From: Lutraria lutraria
Taxonomy: Eukaryota; Mollusca; Bivalvia; Venerida; Mactridae
Length of the DNA: 64,000 bases
Direction: 5' to 3'
Assembly (NCBI GenBank): GCA_964023205.1
Contig: OZ026844.1
Location: 27,006,934 to 27,070,933 of the forward strand
Shown here: positions 30,101-34,977 of the stretch, piece after piece
Layout: the number at the start of each line of letters is the position of its first letter
Numbering within the stretch: position 1 is the stretch's first letter
Made by a program: the position numbers and the translations under genes
The notes under the pieces: generated by a model
What the model saw: only the letters and a program-made list of their open reading frames with translations
Databases searched by the model: none
Told to the model about the DNA's origin: nothing

Positions 30101-30980
30101 CCAACCACACCAATGGCTTCAGGAGGTATGTCATCAGACAGGTTTTTTATGTACTATCAAACCTGTTAACAAAGGCCATCCTTGGGAAAGACATAATATT
30201 GACACAAGGCCTTTAATTGGAGGTCATTTTGTTCTAAATAATCAATGACAGTTTTTCAAAGAATGGCCTTCATTCACAGGGTGGCCTTTATTTTTTGGTC
30301 GCTGCTAACACAGGTTTGACTGTATATTAGTTAAGCCCCTGATTCAGCAAAAAAAAAGTTAAATATGTTAAAAATGTTTGTTCTCTAAGTTGAACAGGTA
30401 CCATCCATACATTGTCAGATAATGTTGAAATGGGAAAATAATGATTTCACTTTATCTGATACCTCACTATGTCCAAGTTCACATCAATCACGATTTACTG
30501 TTATTATATATGCTTAGCATGAAGTGCTCAACTGCAGAGTTTAGTGGTTCAAAAATTAAAAAATAGCATAACTGGCCTCCAAGGTCTAGTGGTATTTGTC
30601 TACAACCAGTAACCACTAGCTTCTCACAGCAGTGGGAGACCAAATTCCACCCAGGACCAGATTAATTCCACATGTGAGGAAGCTGTCCAGCTAACTGACA
30701 GTAGGCCAATGGTCCTCTCCAGGTTTAATAGAAGAAATGATTGTTCTACTTAAGGTTTCACTTGATTTCAGGAGAAGGTTCAAGTCGTCCTAACAGCAAA
30801 CTGGACGTAGAAAGCCCTAAGGGTAAAGTATCCACAGTAGATGAAAATATTGATGATGAAACAAATGTTGTTGATGGAAATGCTTCTAACAGCAATGTTG
30901 ATAAATCCGATGAAGACAAAGTAGAGGCAGATGTGGTGTCTGATACTACAAACAGTACAGATAAAGAATCAGTGGCCTAG
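2..30980 (+). CDS. MET: Met/Ron-family receptor tyrosine kinase, 3' part of gene (19 exons, 5' end outside window)
   Basis: This is a receptor tyrosine kinase of the HGF/MSP-receptor (Met/Ron) family: a plasma-membrane receptor with a Sema-PSI-IPT ectodomain and a cytoplasmic kinase. I joined 19 exons: 2-142, 1407-1580, 2507-2649, 6378-6516, 7075-7211, 8602-8893, 9285-9554, 10012-10167, 13367-13643, 14871-15017, 19985-20068, 20960-21052, 21352-21443, 23536-23645, 25017-25179, 27754-27890, 28936-29105, 30021-30125, 30772-30980. All have AG/GT borders and the phases match at every junction, giving 3039 nt, 1012 residues plus TAG. Visible order: Sema end (1-47), PSI (48-105), about four IPT domains (106-510), transmembrane helix (about 514-536) followed by KKRR, juxtamembrane, kinase (about 618-885), tail (886-1012). 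Kinase landmarks: GAGHFG 624-629, VAVK Lys650, alpha-C Glu668, HRD Asp745, DFG Asp763, tyrosines 775/776. The hinge [11 protein letters not shown] is identical to that of vertebrate Met as I recall it. Family assignment is very secure; orthology to Met versus Ron is not resolved. Confidence 0.95.
583..660 (-). pseudogene. Tc1-like transposase fragment
   Basis: Read on the minus strand, this short stretch encodes [14 protein letters not shown]. This is the C-terminal signature of Tc1-type DDE transposases, and its Glu is the third catalytic acid. Only some 25 codons are recognisable and an in-frame stop lies just upstream, so this is a relic in the intron after the Sema exon. The remainder of the intron (143-1406) is AT-rich and shows no coding signal. 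Confidence 0.65.
950..1080. repeat. two-copy direct repeat, about 64-bp period
   Basis: Two adjacent copies share CATTACTGGTATACACAATC and its one-base variant, followed by AACATCAAAATG, offset by about 64 bases. It is a simple local duplication within the intron and has no coding content. Confidence 0.6.
1407..1580 (+). CDS. MET: Met-like exon (b): PSI domain
   Basis: The exon has 58 codons, phase 0 at both ends, acceptor CACTTCAG (ending 1406) and donor GTAAGT (1581). It starts ITKFPL and carries the cysteine-rich PSI pattern, including CSTC, GCGWC and EEC, as in the plexin-semaphorin-integrin domain next to Sema in Met, Ron and plexins. The family uses this small disulfide-linked domain to orient the Sema propeller on the IPT stalk. 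An ATG at 1383 is not a start; it lies in intron sequence just upstream of the acceptor. Confidence 0.93.
1909..2125 (+). mobile_element. tRNA-derived SINE copy
   Basis: Diverged copy of a dispersed element also seen at 2666-6085, 10787-10985, 21083-21240 and 30571-30745. It shares the head motif AGTCACCAGCTTCTC, a B-box-like GTTTGAAACCC, then CACATGTGAAGAAACTCTCC and TAGCTGGAAAA near the 3' end. The A/B-box layout indicates a tRNA-type Pol III promoter. Boundaries are approximate. Confidence 0.55.
2243..2417. mobile_element. pogo/Tigger-like MITE
   Basis: About 175 bp with terminal inverted repeats: CAATGCAACCTCTCC on the left and GGAGAGGTTGTACTG on the right, flanked by TA on both sides (2241-2242 and 2418-2419). 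There is no coding capacity. TA duplication and CAGT-type ends fit a non-autonomous Tc1/mariner superfamily element of the pogo/Tigger type. Confidence 0.6.
2507..2649 (+). CDS. MET: Met-like exon (c): first half of IPT/TIG 1
   Basis: Acceptor is a T-rich tract ending TTTTTTAG (2506); donor is GTAAGT at 2650; the 3' end is phase 2. It encodes a typical IPT start: [18 protein letters not shown], then NNFGY and a strand with a cysteine (DKC). IPT domains are immunoglobulin-like stalk modules of Met, Ron and plexins. A large minisatellite begins about 20 bases past the donor. Confidence 0.93.
2666..6085 (+). mobile_element. SINE copy with an internally expanded tRNA-like head
   Basis: The first ~60 bp and the segment after 5890 are the two parts of one SINE as seen elsewhere in the window. 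The 5' part has CAGTGGTTGAGGGTAATTG (A-box-like). The 3' part has CAGTTTGAATCTGACCC (B-box-like), CACATTTGAGGACTC, then TTAAGCTGGAAAAGTTGCC and CCTGGCTGTTAATG. Between them the A-box half is tandemly amplified to about 3.2 kb, so the element is about 3.4 kb instead of roughly 200-250 bp. Confidence 0.6.
2669..5905 (+). repeat. 50/56-bp minisatellite, about 60 copies
   Basis: The unit reads roughly GGTTGAGGGTAATTGTCTCT, then GACTACTGGTAGTAATCACT, then AGCCCCTCACTACAGT, 56 bp. A shorter 50-bp type lacks CTGGTA. Long units dominate to about 4.2 kb, the two types mix to about 5.2 kb, and short units with a GTAATTAT variant are nearly homogeneous at 5.2-5.8 kb. It lies entirely in the intron between exons (c) and (d). 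Confidence 0.95.
6378..6516 (+). CDS. MET: Met-like exon (d): second half of IPT/TIG 1
   Basis: Acceptor is TTGTTTTCAG (ending 6377); one base completes the split Val codon from the previous exon; donor is GTATGT (6517), phase 0. It encodes VIQCKTHSS and ends with the final IPT strand LKFEYR, matching the Met segment that runs into the second IPT domain. An upstream in-frame ATG at 6247 lies in the intron and is not used. Confidence 0.92.
7075..7211 (+). CDS. MET: Met-like exon (e): start of IPT/TIG 2
   Basis: Acceptor is TATTTTACAG (ending 7074); donor is GTACGG (7212), phase 2. It encodes [27 protein letters not shown] and IPCRIS, the standard IPT opening of proline, GPxxGG and G-x-NF. It aligns closely with the second Met IPT domain. 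Confidence 0.93.
7305..7530 (+). mobile_element. tRNA-derived SINE, diverged
   Basis: The head resembles a tRNA gene: AACTCAACTGGTAAAGCATC (A-box region), then GACTTGCATGCAG and a weak B-box GTTGGAGCCCC, followed by TTTTCCTCCTCCTAC, which also follows the tRNA-like head at 8232. It is probably a second SINE family, distinct from the one at 1909. Boundaries are approximate. Confidence 0.5.
7557..8200. mobile_element. non-autonomous hAT-like element with 8-bp target duplication
   Basis: A 644-bp segment begins TAGGGCTGGGAA and ends TTCCCAGCCCTA as an inverted repeat. GTAATTAT lies directly on both sides (7549-7556 and 8201-8208). TIRs of the type (C/T)AGGGCTGGG with 8-bp duplications are typical of hAT elements. 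The interior is AT-rich with ATTCGAATA-type palindromic stretches and encodes nothing recognisable. Confidence 0.8.
8228..8345 (+). mobile_element. tRNA-derived SINE head
   Basis: CAGCTCAGTTGGTTGAGCAT matches a tRNA A-box region, followed by GTCTTGCAAGCAGAAGG and GGATCAAGCCCC as a weak B-box. A shared TACCTCCTCCTA tail links it to 7305-7530. The stems are too poor for a functional tRNA. Confidence 0.6.
8602..8893 (+). CDS. MET: Met-like exon (f): end of IPT 2 and start of IPT 3, with a tetrabasic loop
   Basis: The longest exon, 292 nt: acceptor TTTTTTTTCAG (8601), donor GTAAGT (8894), phase 0 at the 3' end. It finishes IPT 2 ([11 protein letters not shown] to YSSESYEYK), then opens IPT 3 ([21 protein letters not shown]). 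Between two strands of IPT 2 it carries [12 protein letters not shown], with RRRR at visible residues 266-269. In Met as I recall it, the corresponding loop is not basic. This could be a furin-type site or just a charged loop. Confidence 0.93.
9285..9554 (+). CDS. MET: Met-like exon (g): rest of IPT 3 and start of IPT 4
   Basis: Ninety codons, phase 0 at both ends; acceptor AATATTTCAG (9284), donor GTAAAA (9555). It encodes [29 protein letters not shown] and LEIK. The Met counterpart has FFMLDG, VHNPVFKPFE and VLEIKG in the same order. The donor is weaker than the others (GTAAAA). Confidence 0.93.
9803..9818 (+). repeat. poly-G run
   Basis: An uninterrupted run of about 15-16 G in an otherwise AT-rich intron; a second G-rich tract is at 39515-39535. 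Length is likely variable and may be a sequencing weak spot. Confidence 0.8.
10012..10167 (+). CDS. MET: Met-like exon (h): IPT 4
   Basis: Fifty-two codons, phase 0 at both ends; acceptor GTTATTATTAG (10011), donor GTAAGT (10168). It encodes [25 protein letters not shown] and FLHCLPEKP. Together with the previous exon it gives LEIKGEDL, matching Met LEIKGNDI. The CLPEKP end corresponds to the CTVP motif late in the last IPT domain. Confidence 0.92.
10787..10985 (+). mobile_element. tRNA-derived SINE copy
   Basis: Single-copy version of the element expanded at 2666-6085. It contains CTCTGACTAGTAATCAATAG, CCTCACTGGGGACC, GTCAGGAAACTGTCCAGC, then TTAAAACTGGAAGAGC and GACGTTATACCGCAG. Here the A-box half occurs once, showing that the array at 2669 is a later expansion. 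Confidence 0.6.
11273..12288 (-). mobile_element. mariner-like element with TIRs and TA target duplication
   Basis: About 1.02 kb bounded by CGAGGGCCATTCTGAAAGTT on the left and its imperfect inverse (AACTTTTGAAATGGCCCTCG) on the right, each flanked by TA (11271-11272, 12289-12290). It contains a decayed transposase on the minus strand. It lies in the intron between exons (h) and (i). Confidence 0.85.
11343..12089 (-). pseudogene. mariner transposase pseudogene
   Basis: Minus strand. It starts with ATG at 12089-12087 ([10 protein letters not shown]). An N-terminal stretch has [14 protein letters not shown] and SGHPLTA, matching the mariner helix-turn-helix region and its S-G-R-P linker. The C-terminal half reads open from 11669 to 11343, with [16 protein letters not shown] (the mariner PxSPDLAPxDxxLF motif) and a YLEGLK end. 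In-frame stops and at least one frame change separate the halves. Not expected to be functional. Confidence 0.8.
12500..12860 (+). mobile_element. truncated copy of the AGCTCACC-type bivalve repeat
   Basis: Contains two tandem internal units with CTTCTTGTTACAAACTACAG, GCCTAGAGCTTA, GGCATTGTCTAGCGGACTTC and TGCCAAGTTTGTT, as in the fuller copies at 13880-14812, 20437-20905 and 37774-38716. It ends with a degenerate TAATGAGCACTAGGCCCCCTT. Confidence 0.6.
13367..13643 (+). CDS. MET: Met-like exon (i): stalk end, transmembrane helix, juxtamembrane
   Basis: Acceptor CTATATTTCAG (13366), donor GTAAAG (13644), phase 1. After the final extracellular strand, a 23-residue hydrophobic run begins [17 protein letters not shown] (visible residues about 514-536), followed by the stop-transfer KKRR. 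The juxtamembrane part is [17 protein letters not shown] with further polar residues. I see no DYR motif, which in Met is the CBL-binding Tyr1003 site. An alternative internal donor (CAAAG|GTTAAT, 13618) would break the phase with the next exon. Confidence 0.93.
13880..14812 (+). mobile_element. AGCTCACC-type bivalve repeat with internal tandem units
   Basis: Begins about GATCAGCTATTGTGATCGCG with CCGTC runs. It continues through four or five units of roughly 160 bp, each with AAACYACA..GCCTAGAGCTTA, GTCTAGTGGAC, CAAGTTTGTTCAAATTATGG and CCCTGGG. It ends near GGGTCAGCATGGCTCTCCAG, a decayed form of the GGGCCATCATGGCCC hairpin. It sits just upstream of exon (j). Confidence 0.65.
14871..15017 (+). 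CDS. MET: Met-like exon (j): juxtamembrane to start of glycine loop
   Basis: Acceptor TACATTACAG (14870), donor GTAAGT (15018), phase 1 at both ends. It encodes a Gly-rich linker ([12 protein letters not shown]), [15 protein letters not shown] and [12 protein letters not shown], ending in the first part of the kinase glycine loop completed by exon (k) (GAGHFG). Its last 37 or so bases plus the donor are the founder of the 52-bp array that follows. Using any later donor in the array would hit an in-frame TAG at 15047-15049. Confidence 0.93.
14981..19070 (+). repeat. 52-bp minisatellite made of an exon 3' end plus its 5' splice site, about 75 copies
   Basis: The unit is AGAAGTATATTAGATAGAGC, AGAACTACTTGGTGCAG, then GTAAGTTTGTTGTAC: the last coding bases of exon (j), its donor and about 15 intron bases. 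The first copy is the true exon end; the rest fill most of the intron. Common variants are TTAGATAG/TTAGTTAG and AAGTTTG/AAGTTAG/AAGTTCG. At nine places (near 15625, 15787, 16150, 16318, 16944, 17516, 17836, 18416, 18588) a unit is interrupted by a block with AGCCAATCAAATTGCTT also present at 19152, giving higher-order periods of about 320-630 bp. Confidence 0.97.
19370..19800 (-). pseudogene. 3' end of a non-LTR retrotransposon (LINE)
   Basis: Minus-strand reading 19790-19563 gives [40 protein letters not shown], the usual C-terminus of CR1/L2/Jockey-type reverse-transcriptase ORFs (FS..GPKLWN.LP..LR...S...FK..LK). Downstream on the same strand lie a short 3' UTR and CATTGTACAACGCCATTG, resembling the ends of such elements. 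Truncated at the 5' end. Confidence 0.75.
19985..20068 (+). CDS. MET: Met-like exon (k): glycine loop and VAVK lysine
   Basis: Acceptor TTTATTACAG (19984), donor GTATGT (20069), phase 1 at both ends. It encodes [11 protein letters not shown], a variable beta2-beta3 turn (RYPDEKEDT) and LVAVKTLH. Lys650 is the ATP-binding lysine. The acceptor lies 4.97 kb from the exon (j) donor. Confidence 0.95.
20437..20905 (+). mobile_element. AGCTCACC-type repeat with intact 5' hairpin (Helentron/HINE-like)
   Basis: Starts with a perfect 16-bp stem (AGCTCACCATGAGCAC, 3-base loop, inverse; 20438-20472). Two internal ~165-bp units with CTAGAGCTAAGATATTTAG-type motifs follow. It ends GGTGAGCGATATAGGGTTAT and ATGGCCCTCTTGTTTT. 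The subterminal AGCTCACC/GGTGAGC pair, internal tandem units and 3' hairpin resemble Helentron-derived non-autonomous elements. The class is inferred. Confidence 0.6.
20960..21052 (+). CDS. MET: Met-like exon (l): alpha-C helix
   Basis: Acceptor ATCTTACAG (20959), donor GTTAGT (21053), phase 1 at both ends. It encodes [20 protein letters not shown] and [10 protein letters not shown]. Glu668 (FLKEA) is the alpha-C glutamate that pairs with Lys650. Met has [21 protein letters not shown] here. Confidence 0.95.
21083..21240 (+). mobile_element. tRNA-derived SINE, 3' part
   Basis: Contains TACCCAGGACCATTTCATAT, GTGAGGAAGCTGTTAAGTAG, ATTAAAGCTGGAGATTTGCC and GACCCTGGCTGTTGAAG, matching the 3' two thirds of the SINE at 10787 and 30571. 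The head is missing. Confidence 0.6.
21352..21443 (+). CDS. MET: Met-like exon (m): hinge region
   Basis: Acceptor TTACTTTTCAG (21351), donor GTATGT (21444); phase 1 in, phase 0 out. It encodes [22 protein letters not shown] and LTYIRNENN. The gatekeeper/hinge motif [11 protein letters not shown] matches vertebrate Met exactly as I recall it, strong evidence for Met/Ron rather than another RTK family. Confidence 0.96.
21535..22968 (+). mobile_element. Tc1-like transposon copy with TIRs
   Basis: About 1.43 kb bounded by AAAAAAGTTTAGCAAGTTT on the left (21537-21555) and its inverse AAACTTGCTAAACTTTTTT on the right (22946-22964), with TA next to both ends. It contains a decayed transposase on the + strand. 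It lies in the intron between exons (m) and (n). Confidence 0.8.
21824..22767 (+). pseudogene. Tc1-like transposase pseudogene
   Basis: From ATG 21824 it encodes an N-terminal helix-turn-helix ([20 protein letters not shown]), a basic linker with [15 protein letters not shown] (first catalytic Asp), [26 protein letters not shown] (second Asp) and [11 protein letters not shown] (third acid, Glu). Broken by TAA at 21905, TGA at 22235 and 22309, and frame changes after about 22300 and 22525. The spacing of acids fits the Tc1 (DDE) group. Non-functional. Confidence 0.85.
23292..23487. mobile_element. pogo/Tigger-like MITE (196 bp)
   Basis: Ends CAGTAAAACCTTGATTATCC and its inverse GGATAATCGAGGTTTTACTG with TA on each side (23290-23291 and 23488-23489). 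The interior is largely made of TTCGGATAA and inverse motifs, so the whole element can fold on itself. There is no coding capacity. A similar end occurs at 60568. Confidence 0.85.
23536..23645 (+). CDS. MET: Met-like exon (n): alpha-E helix and HRD catalytic loop
   Basis: Acceptor CCTATCATTTCAG (23535), donor GTAAGT (23646); phase 0 in, phase 2 out. It encodes [31 protein letters not shown] and ACRNCM. Asp745 of HRD is the catalytic base. Met has HRDLAARN; here the second alanine is cysteine (HRDLACRN), a conservative change. The end of this exon is the founder of the 61-bp array that follows. Confidence 0.95.
23600..24096 (+). repeat. 61-bp tandem repeat containing the HRD-loop coding sequence and its 5' splice site, 8 copies
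   Basis: The unit is CTGAGCTGAAGTTTGTACAC, AGAGATTTAGCTTGTAGGAA, CTGTAT, GTAAGTATCCATTGT. Donors fall at 23646, 23707, 23768, 23829, 23890, 23951, 24012 and 24073, exactly 61 apart. Copies are nearly identical (GAGCTGA versus GTGCTGA), so the expansion is recent or homogenised. Reading past the first donor gives an immediate stop (ATG TAA), so only the first donor keeps the frame. Confidence 0.97.
25017..25179 (+). CDS. MET: Met-like exon (o): DFG and YY activation loop
   Basis: Acceptor TTTTTCACTCAG (25016), donor GTAGGT (25180), phase 0 out. It encodes [41 protein letters not shown] and SSKSDV. Asp763 of DFG binds magnesium. Tyr775/Tyr776 match the paired autophosphorylation tyrosines of Met (1234/1235). 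Confidence 0.96.
25389..26178. repeat. possible inverted-repeat-bounded element
   Basis: GCAAAGGACTTTTAC at 25389 has an inverse GTAAAAGTCCTTTGT near 26164. AAAGGACTT also recurs at about 25771. The 14-bp arms bound about 790 bp of non-coding DNA. I could not identify a clean target duplication, so this may be chance or an eroded element. Confidence 0.3.
26283..27125 (+). mobile_element. ATACCCCCA-type bivalve repeat with internal tandem units
   Basis: Starts ATACCCCCAGGTATG..ATATATGGGGGTTAT (a short hairpin), then a GGTC-rich microsatellite (about 26338-26362). Then come four or five units of about 150 bp, each with TCTCAGCAACTA, CAGGATTTCAATGAAACTT-type motifs, GTTGTGCATGC and GAGTTATGGCCCTTTGTT. 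A shorter copy is at 37138-37625. No coding capacity. The layout recalls pearl-like or HINE-like bivalve elements (inference). Confidence 0.65.
27266..27440 (+). mobile_element. tRNA-headed SINE
   Basis: The head has an A-box-like TGGTGGACTAGTGGTATGGT and a very good B-box GGGTTCGAATC about 35 bases later, followed by a non-tRNA body (TCTGATATTTCTGGGACAC). The missing acceptor-stem pairing argues against a functional tRNA. Confidence 0.65.
27525..27660 (+). repeat. 28-bp tandem repeat, five copies
   Basis: The unit is TGTATCTTATCTCCCCTCAT plus GGTTCTCC, nearly perfect. The segment after it (CTCTGTGGTGCCTCAGAAAT and onward to AACAGAAGATAAAC) is similar to 54460-54545, so the array arose inside a dispersed repeat. 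It lies 90 bp upstream of exon (p). Confidence 0.9.
27754..27890 (+). CDS. MET: Met-like exon (p): kinase C-lobe, WSFG region
   Basis: Acceptor GTACTTTTCCAG (27753), donor GTAAGT (27891); phase 0 in, phase 2 out. It encodes [40 protein letters not shown] and CPDV. Met has [20 protein letters not shown] and YLLQGRRLLQPEYCPD. An ATG at 27603 upstream is within the repeat and not used. Confidence 0.96.
28481..28635. mobile_element. probable MITE, diverged
   Basis: Begins CAGTAAAGTGGTCGTAATAC and ends GGTGGAACTTTACTG; internal motifs ATATTGGACC and AATATCGGACCGG are also inverted. Only the outer nine bases match well, and TA is present only on the right flank. It looks like an older relative of the pogo/Tigger-like MITEs in this window. 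Confidence 0.45.
28936..29105 (+). CDS. MET: Met-like exon (q): end of kinase domain and docking motif
   Basis: Acceptor TTTTTTCCAG (28935), donor GTAAGT (29106); phase 2 in, phase 1 out. It encodes [20 protein letters not shown] (the C-lobe RxxCWxxxPxxRPxF motif), [16 protein letters not shown], then TTYVNMENC. Tyr901 in YVNM corresponds in position to the Met/Ron multisubstrate docking tyrosines. YVNM fits both the GRB2 SH2 (YxN) and PI3K p85 (YxxM) consensus. I see one such motif rather than the paired tyrosines of Met. Confidence 0.95.
30021..30125 (+). CDS. MET: Met-like exon (r): C-terminal tail, Ser/Thr/Pro-rich
   Basis: Acceptor TTTATTTGATAG (30020), donor GTATGT (30126), phase 1 at both ends. 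It encodes [20 protein letters not shown] followed by [15 protein letters not shown]. Tyrosines in DYHYTD and ESYDTD could be further phosphorylation sites, but their partners are unknown. The TSPTSP repeat suggests proline-directed phosphorylation (inference). Confidence 0.88.
30154..30322. mobile_element. MITE with AACCTGT ends (169 bp)
   Basis: Left end CTATCAAACCTGTTAACA and right end TGCTAACACAGGTTTGACTG are inverted and flanked by TA. Inner motifs AAGGCC and GGTGGCCTTTATTT recur in two other copies at about 34091-34282 and 39853-40023. It is a pogo/Tigger-like non-autonomous family with at least three copies here. Confidence 0.7.
30571..30745 (+). mobile_element. tRNA-derived SINE copy
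   Basis: TGGCCTCCAAGGTCTAGTGG is an A-box-like head; CAACCAGTAACCACTAG and TTCTCACAGCAGTGGGAGAC follow; then CACATGTGAGGAAGCTGTCC and CAATGGTCCTCTCCAGG. Best preserved single-copy head of the family whose A-box half is expanded at 2669-5905. It ends near the exon (s) acceptor. Confidence 0.65.
30772..30980 (+). CDS. MET: Met-like exon (s): acidic C-terminus and stop
   Basis: Acceptor TTGATTTCAG (30771), phase 1 in; TAG stop at 30978-30980. It encodes [18 protein letters not shown] and then an acidic Ser/Asp/Asn-rich tail ([33 protein letters not shown]). No domain is recognised and it looks disordered. This tail is not shared with vertebrate Met. Confidence 0.88.
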
Positions 30981-31260
30981 ATAGTAGATAATGTTATAAT
31001 ACTAATTTAACAATTATATAACTGAGAGTACTTCTACATTTTTATTTATCTATGTTACATAACATGAATTTAAGTTTCTAAACACTAGTAAGATGTTTGG
31101 AAATTTTTGCTACTAAAGTTTGTAAGTTTTTTTTCTAATGTTTTAAAAAAACTGCTGAATTAGATACACATATATCGGGGTTAGTTTTGATATGTGTACT
31201 ATTTTTTTGCGAAAATGCCTTTACTAATAAAGCTGAGAGACTAACGTCATCAAATCGGAG
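30981..31260 (+). other. probable 3' UTR start with a poly(A) signal
   Basis: AT-rich sequence following the stop. The first AATAAA is at 31226-31231, giving a short 3' UTR of about 270 bases if used. Many later AT-rich stretches could supply distal signals, so the true end is uncertain. Confidence 0.4.
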
Positions 31261-34090
31261 TGCTTTATTTGTATTTGTTTGTTTAAGATCTTTATGATGA
31301 ATGTTAAAAACTGAATTGTATATGATAAGCTAATTGTACAAACTTCGTGTATAAATATAAATGTTTGAATGATTCCAGTCTCCCAGTGAAAATAGGTGTA
31401 AGTTTCTTTATCGGATATTTTATATACTTTTTAAATATTGCTCAATCTGTCCTATATTTACTCTGTGTGTATGTATATATAGTCAGCTGTGTTAAATTAA
31501 TGTCATTTTTTTAAATAATGTTATTTTCCATAGATAATTGGTTCCCTTGACATTTTTATCATTAACAATGAAATTTTGTTTCATGAAATACAGGGCATTT
31601 TATGGTGTTGATATCCGCTGATGCCTAGTAATTTATCTTGCCAAGTTATTTAAAAACCAAAACTATGCTTTGTTCTGTGTGTATTTCCAATTATTACCTT
31701 GGCCATGACATGATGTGGACTTTTTAGTGATGTACTGTTCTGTTAAAGTTTTATTTGTTTAAATATTCCACATAAAATTGCAAACATTAGATACTACAAT
31801 ACTTGTAAAATCATAGTTTTTAACAATTCTGTAAACATTTGTACAAATGACCCAAAATATGAATATTTTCTCAGTTCCTTATACTTTGTTACTAAAAGGG
31901 AATCATGGTAATGTAGCTCTATCTTGCGCAAGTCAGGGTTAGAACAGGTTGTCTTACAATCTTATGCTAGGCGGTGTTTCCCCAAGTAAAAATTCTTGTG
32001 ATGGTTGTTGATACATTCCAGTACTTAAACAATGGCAGCTTGCATCGTTTACAGCAAGTAAATATTGTACATTCAGAAAATGTTGTAAGTTCTTTTGTCG
32101 CAGATTTGAAAAAAATACTTTCCTTTGTTTGTTGTATTACAGTGTCTTAATATGTTGTTTTAATTGACTTGTCTATACTTGAGATAAATGGTGCATACCA
32201 AATTGTGATCTTTTTTAAAGCCAGTGATTTTATATAAGAAACATTCCAGTTCTGTAATTTTTAATTGTTAATTTTGAATTAGTCAGTCTGTATCTTTTGC
32301 TAAGTATACAGACAATTAGAATAGATTGTTACTAACTGTGTCAGTGAGTGTTGTTGTGCGATTTTATTCTACTGTCAAAGCTCCATAATTTCAAGGTCAA
32401 TACTTGCATTTATTTTTAGCTTCGGTGAAACTGGATTACTTTCGTAAGTTGTATGAAAATTTTTGTTATACAATTTGTCAAATGTATTTAATGATGCTCT
32501 ACATAATATTATATATATAAACATGCGGAATTGGACATTCCCTAATGTTAAAATAAACAAAAACTATTGACTGTGTTACAAAGATAAAAATAATTGCATT
32601 CAGCGACTATGTAATATTTAACTTTGACAGTTTGATCAAATCACACTATAATAATTACATTGTACTTGTTATATACAATATTGTATTGGGTTAGATAATT
32701 GTATAAGGTTGTAACAACCGTTGTTTATCTTGCATAGCTTTAGTACTTATAGATACCAAAGATGTTTACTTTAAATGACATTTCTTGATGCCCCTGTTAC
32801 TTCAGCTGTAAAAAATATGAACTTTGGAGTTCCTTATACTGTCCGACCTTTCTAATCTGTAATCCTCTCTAAACCAAACATGTTAGCTGGTCCAGATTTT
32901 TTCCATGTATTTAATGCTAAAAAAATTTGAAATCCGGAAAACTTTTCTTTTCCAAAAATTTCTCTAATTTGAGTCTGAGCAAGTTCAGAGTAGAATGATT
33001 CTATTGTATTATTTTAAAAAAGAAAGTTGTGGTAAATATTAGAATGATTTTATTGGATGTATCAAATGAAAATAAGTAACAGTAATGTTACATTATAAAG
33101 GATTGGTTGTATAAATGTTTAAGACAATGTAAACTTTTCATTGTATATCTTTATTTCATATTCTACAAATTTATATAAAATATGAGTAGATGGATACTTG
33201 TATTGATTTTGTTAATAGGGTTGTATAATTCCATTTTATATTATAAATTCAATTATTTACAGCCTTTAATTTCTAAAGATATATTATTATAATACAAAAT
33301 TTTTATTTTTGAAATTGTACATATTATATAGAGCTCTACATATTGATGTCCAGAGTCTTAGGTCATGAAATTTAAGATCGGTCTCTGAACTCAAATCTCA
33401 TAATTCTATTGTCTTTTACAATTTCCAAGTTAAATTTCATCGGACAATAATGATATTATTGATCTGAATTTGTGTTTAAACATTGATCAGCTCTTCTTTT
33501 CAGCCATGATACTTAGAGAATGGAATTGAGATTTGAGCTTGGATACTGATCTCAAGTTTTATAACCTCGGGCCTGGTTTGACAAATGGTATATTTGGTGC
33601 CTTACTATATGTTTAAATATTTTGTGATAACCATGGTAACATAAACATACTTTCTTTGTTAATTTTATGAAAAAATAATATGTCTGTCTTGTCATTATAA
33701 TAACCTGTTTAGATTGAACTTTCTTCTTTTGCTCATTTCAATGAAATTTTATGCAAATGTGTCGGTTTTTTAACAGTCTTAAAATTGTTTGAAATTTAGG
33801 TTGGTTTTATACAGGTATGATGCAATAATTATTGTGTGTTTTAAGCTGTGAATTGGTCGGCATGAATGTATATTATTCTCAGGTACATGTACTCATATCA
33901 AAGAAGTTTATTCCTATTCCTGGTGCTTTCATACACAGTTAAAGCTGTCTCAGTACATAGGCTCTTTACAGATCTACAATAATATCTCAATTCAAGGTAG
34001 TCTTTATTCATGGTTGATAATAAACTCCACATCTTTAATGTGGTGATCAAACCACTGGGGCCTCTTGCAAAAACTATTGTTTATAAGGTA
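31261..34090. other. intergenic or extended 3' UTR, no gene recognised
   Basis: About 2.8 kb of AT-rich DNA. No exon-like frame, RNA gene or tandem array stands out on either strand. The ORF-length stretches here have no recognisable motif and biased AT composition. Confidence 0.5.
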
Positions 34091-34282
34091 GACTTAAACA
34101 TCTTAACATCCCTTGTTTTGAAAGAACACCATTAAGAAATACAAAAGGTGGCCTCTATAAACAGGTGGCCTTTATTCAGTGGTCATTTTGTTCTTAATAA
34201 TCAATAACTGTTCTTAAAAGGATGGCCTTTATTTACAGGGTGGCCTTCATTTAGATCCCTCCAAACTCAGGGTTGATTGTAC
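34091..34282. mobile_element. diverged copy of the AACCTGT-ended MITE
   Basis: Shares AGGTGGCCTTTATTCAGTGG, TTTTGTTCTTAATAATCAAT, GGATGGCCTTTATTTACAGG and a decayed right end CAGGGTTGATTGTAC with the copy at 30154-30322. Boundaries are approximate. Confidence 0.55.
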
Positions 34283-34977
34283 ATGCTAGGGCTAGTTATT
34301 ATTAGTAAGGATGATTTCATACTCTGCTTAAGGGAATTGTCTTAAATAGATACCATTAGCTAGGTCATTATGTTTGAAAAGTGTTTCATTTACCTTTGAT
34401 ATGTCTATGTAGGGAACCTCTGACCTTCAGTGCCTGTGTGACTGTACATGCTAGGACTCTCCTGTAATCTTTCTACTAGAACTCTAATACAAAGTATTGA
34501 ATTCCAAATAGAAAAATGCTAAGTTTCATTTATCCTCAATATGTTTGAGTCTCCAGTTAGTGAATTACTTTCATTTAATGTTTCCTCATTCATTCTTTGA
34601 AGTCTGTGAATATATGCACAATTTTAAAAGGGGAGACAATTTTCTGGCACCATGATATCAAATAAAGGTTGTATCATATAAATTGTCCTATATACCAATG
34701 TTCATTAATCATATATTGTATTATATAAATATTATGTACTTGTTGATGTGTCAGTGATTATTTATCTAGATACTGTATTGTTTCTTGTATTTAAAATAGC
34801 TATTCACTCATACATTACAAATGCTATCTCCATATTTTATTGTTTTCCTCAGGTCAGAAAAATTGTTGCACAATTTATTGACTTGATTTCTTGTTCTTAT
34901 TTGTTGATTGCCCATTTTAAGGATTTTGATCTCTAATTTGTAACCTCAAATTTCATGAATTCTACTGATATATTGAC

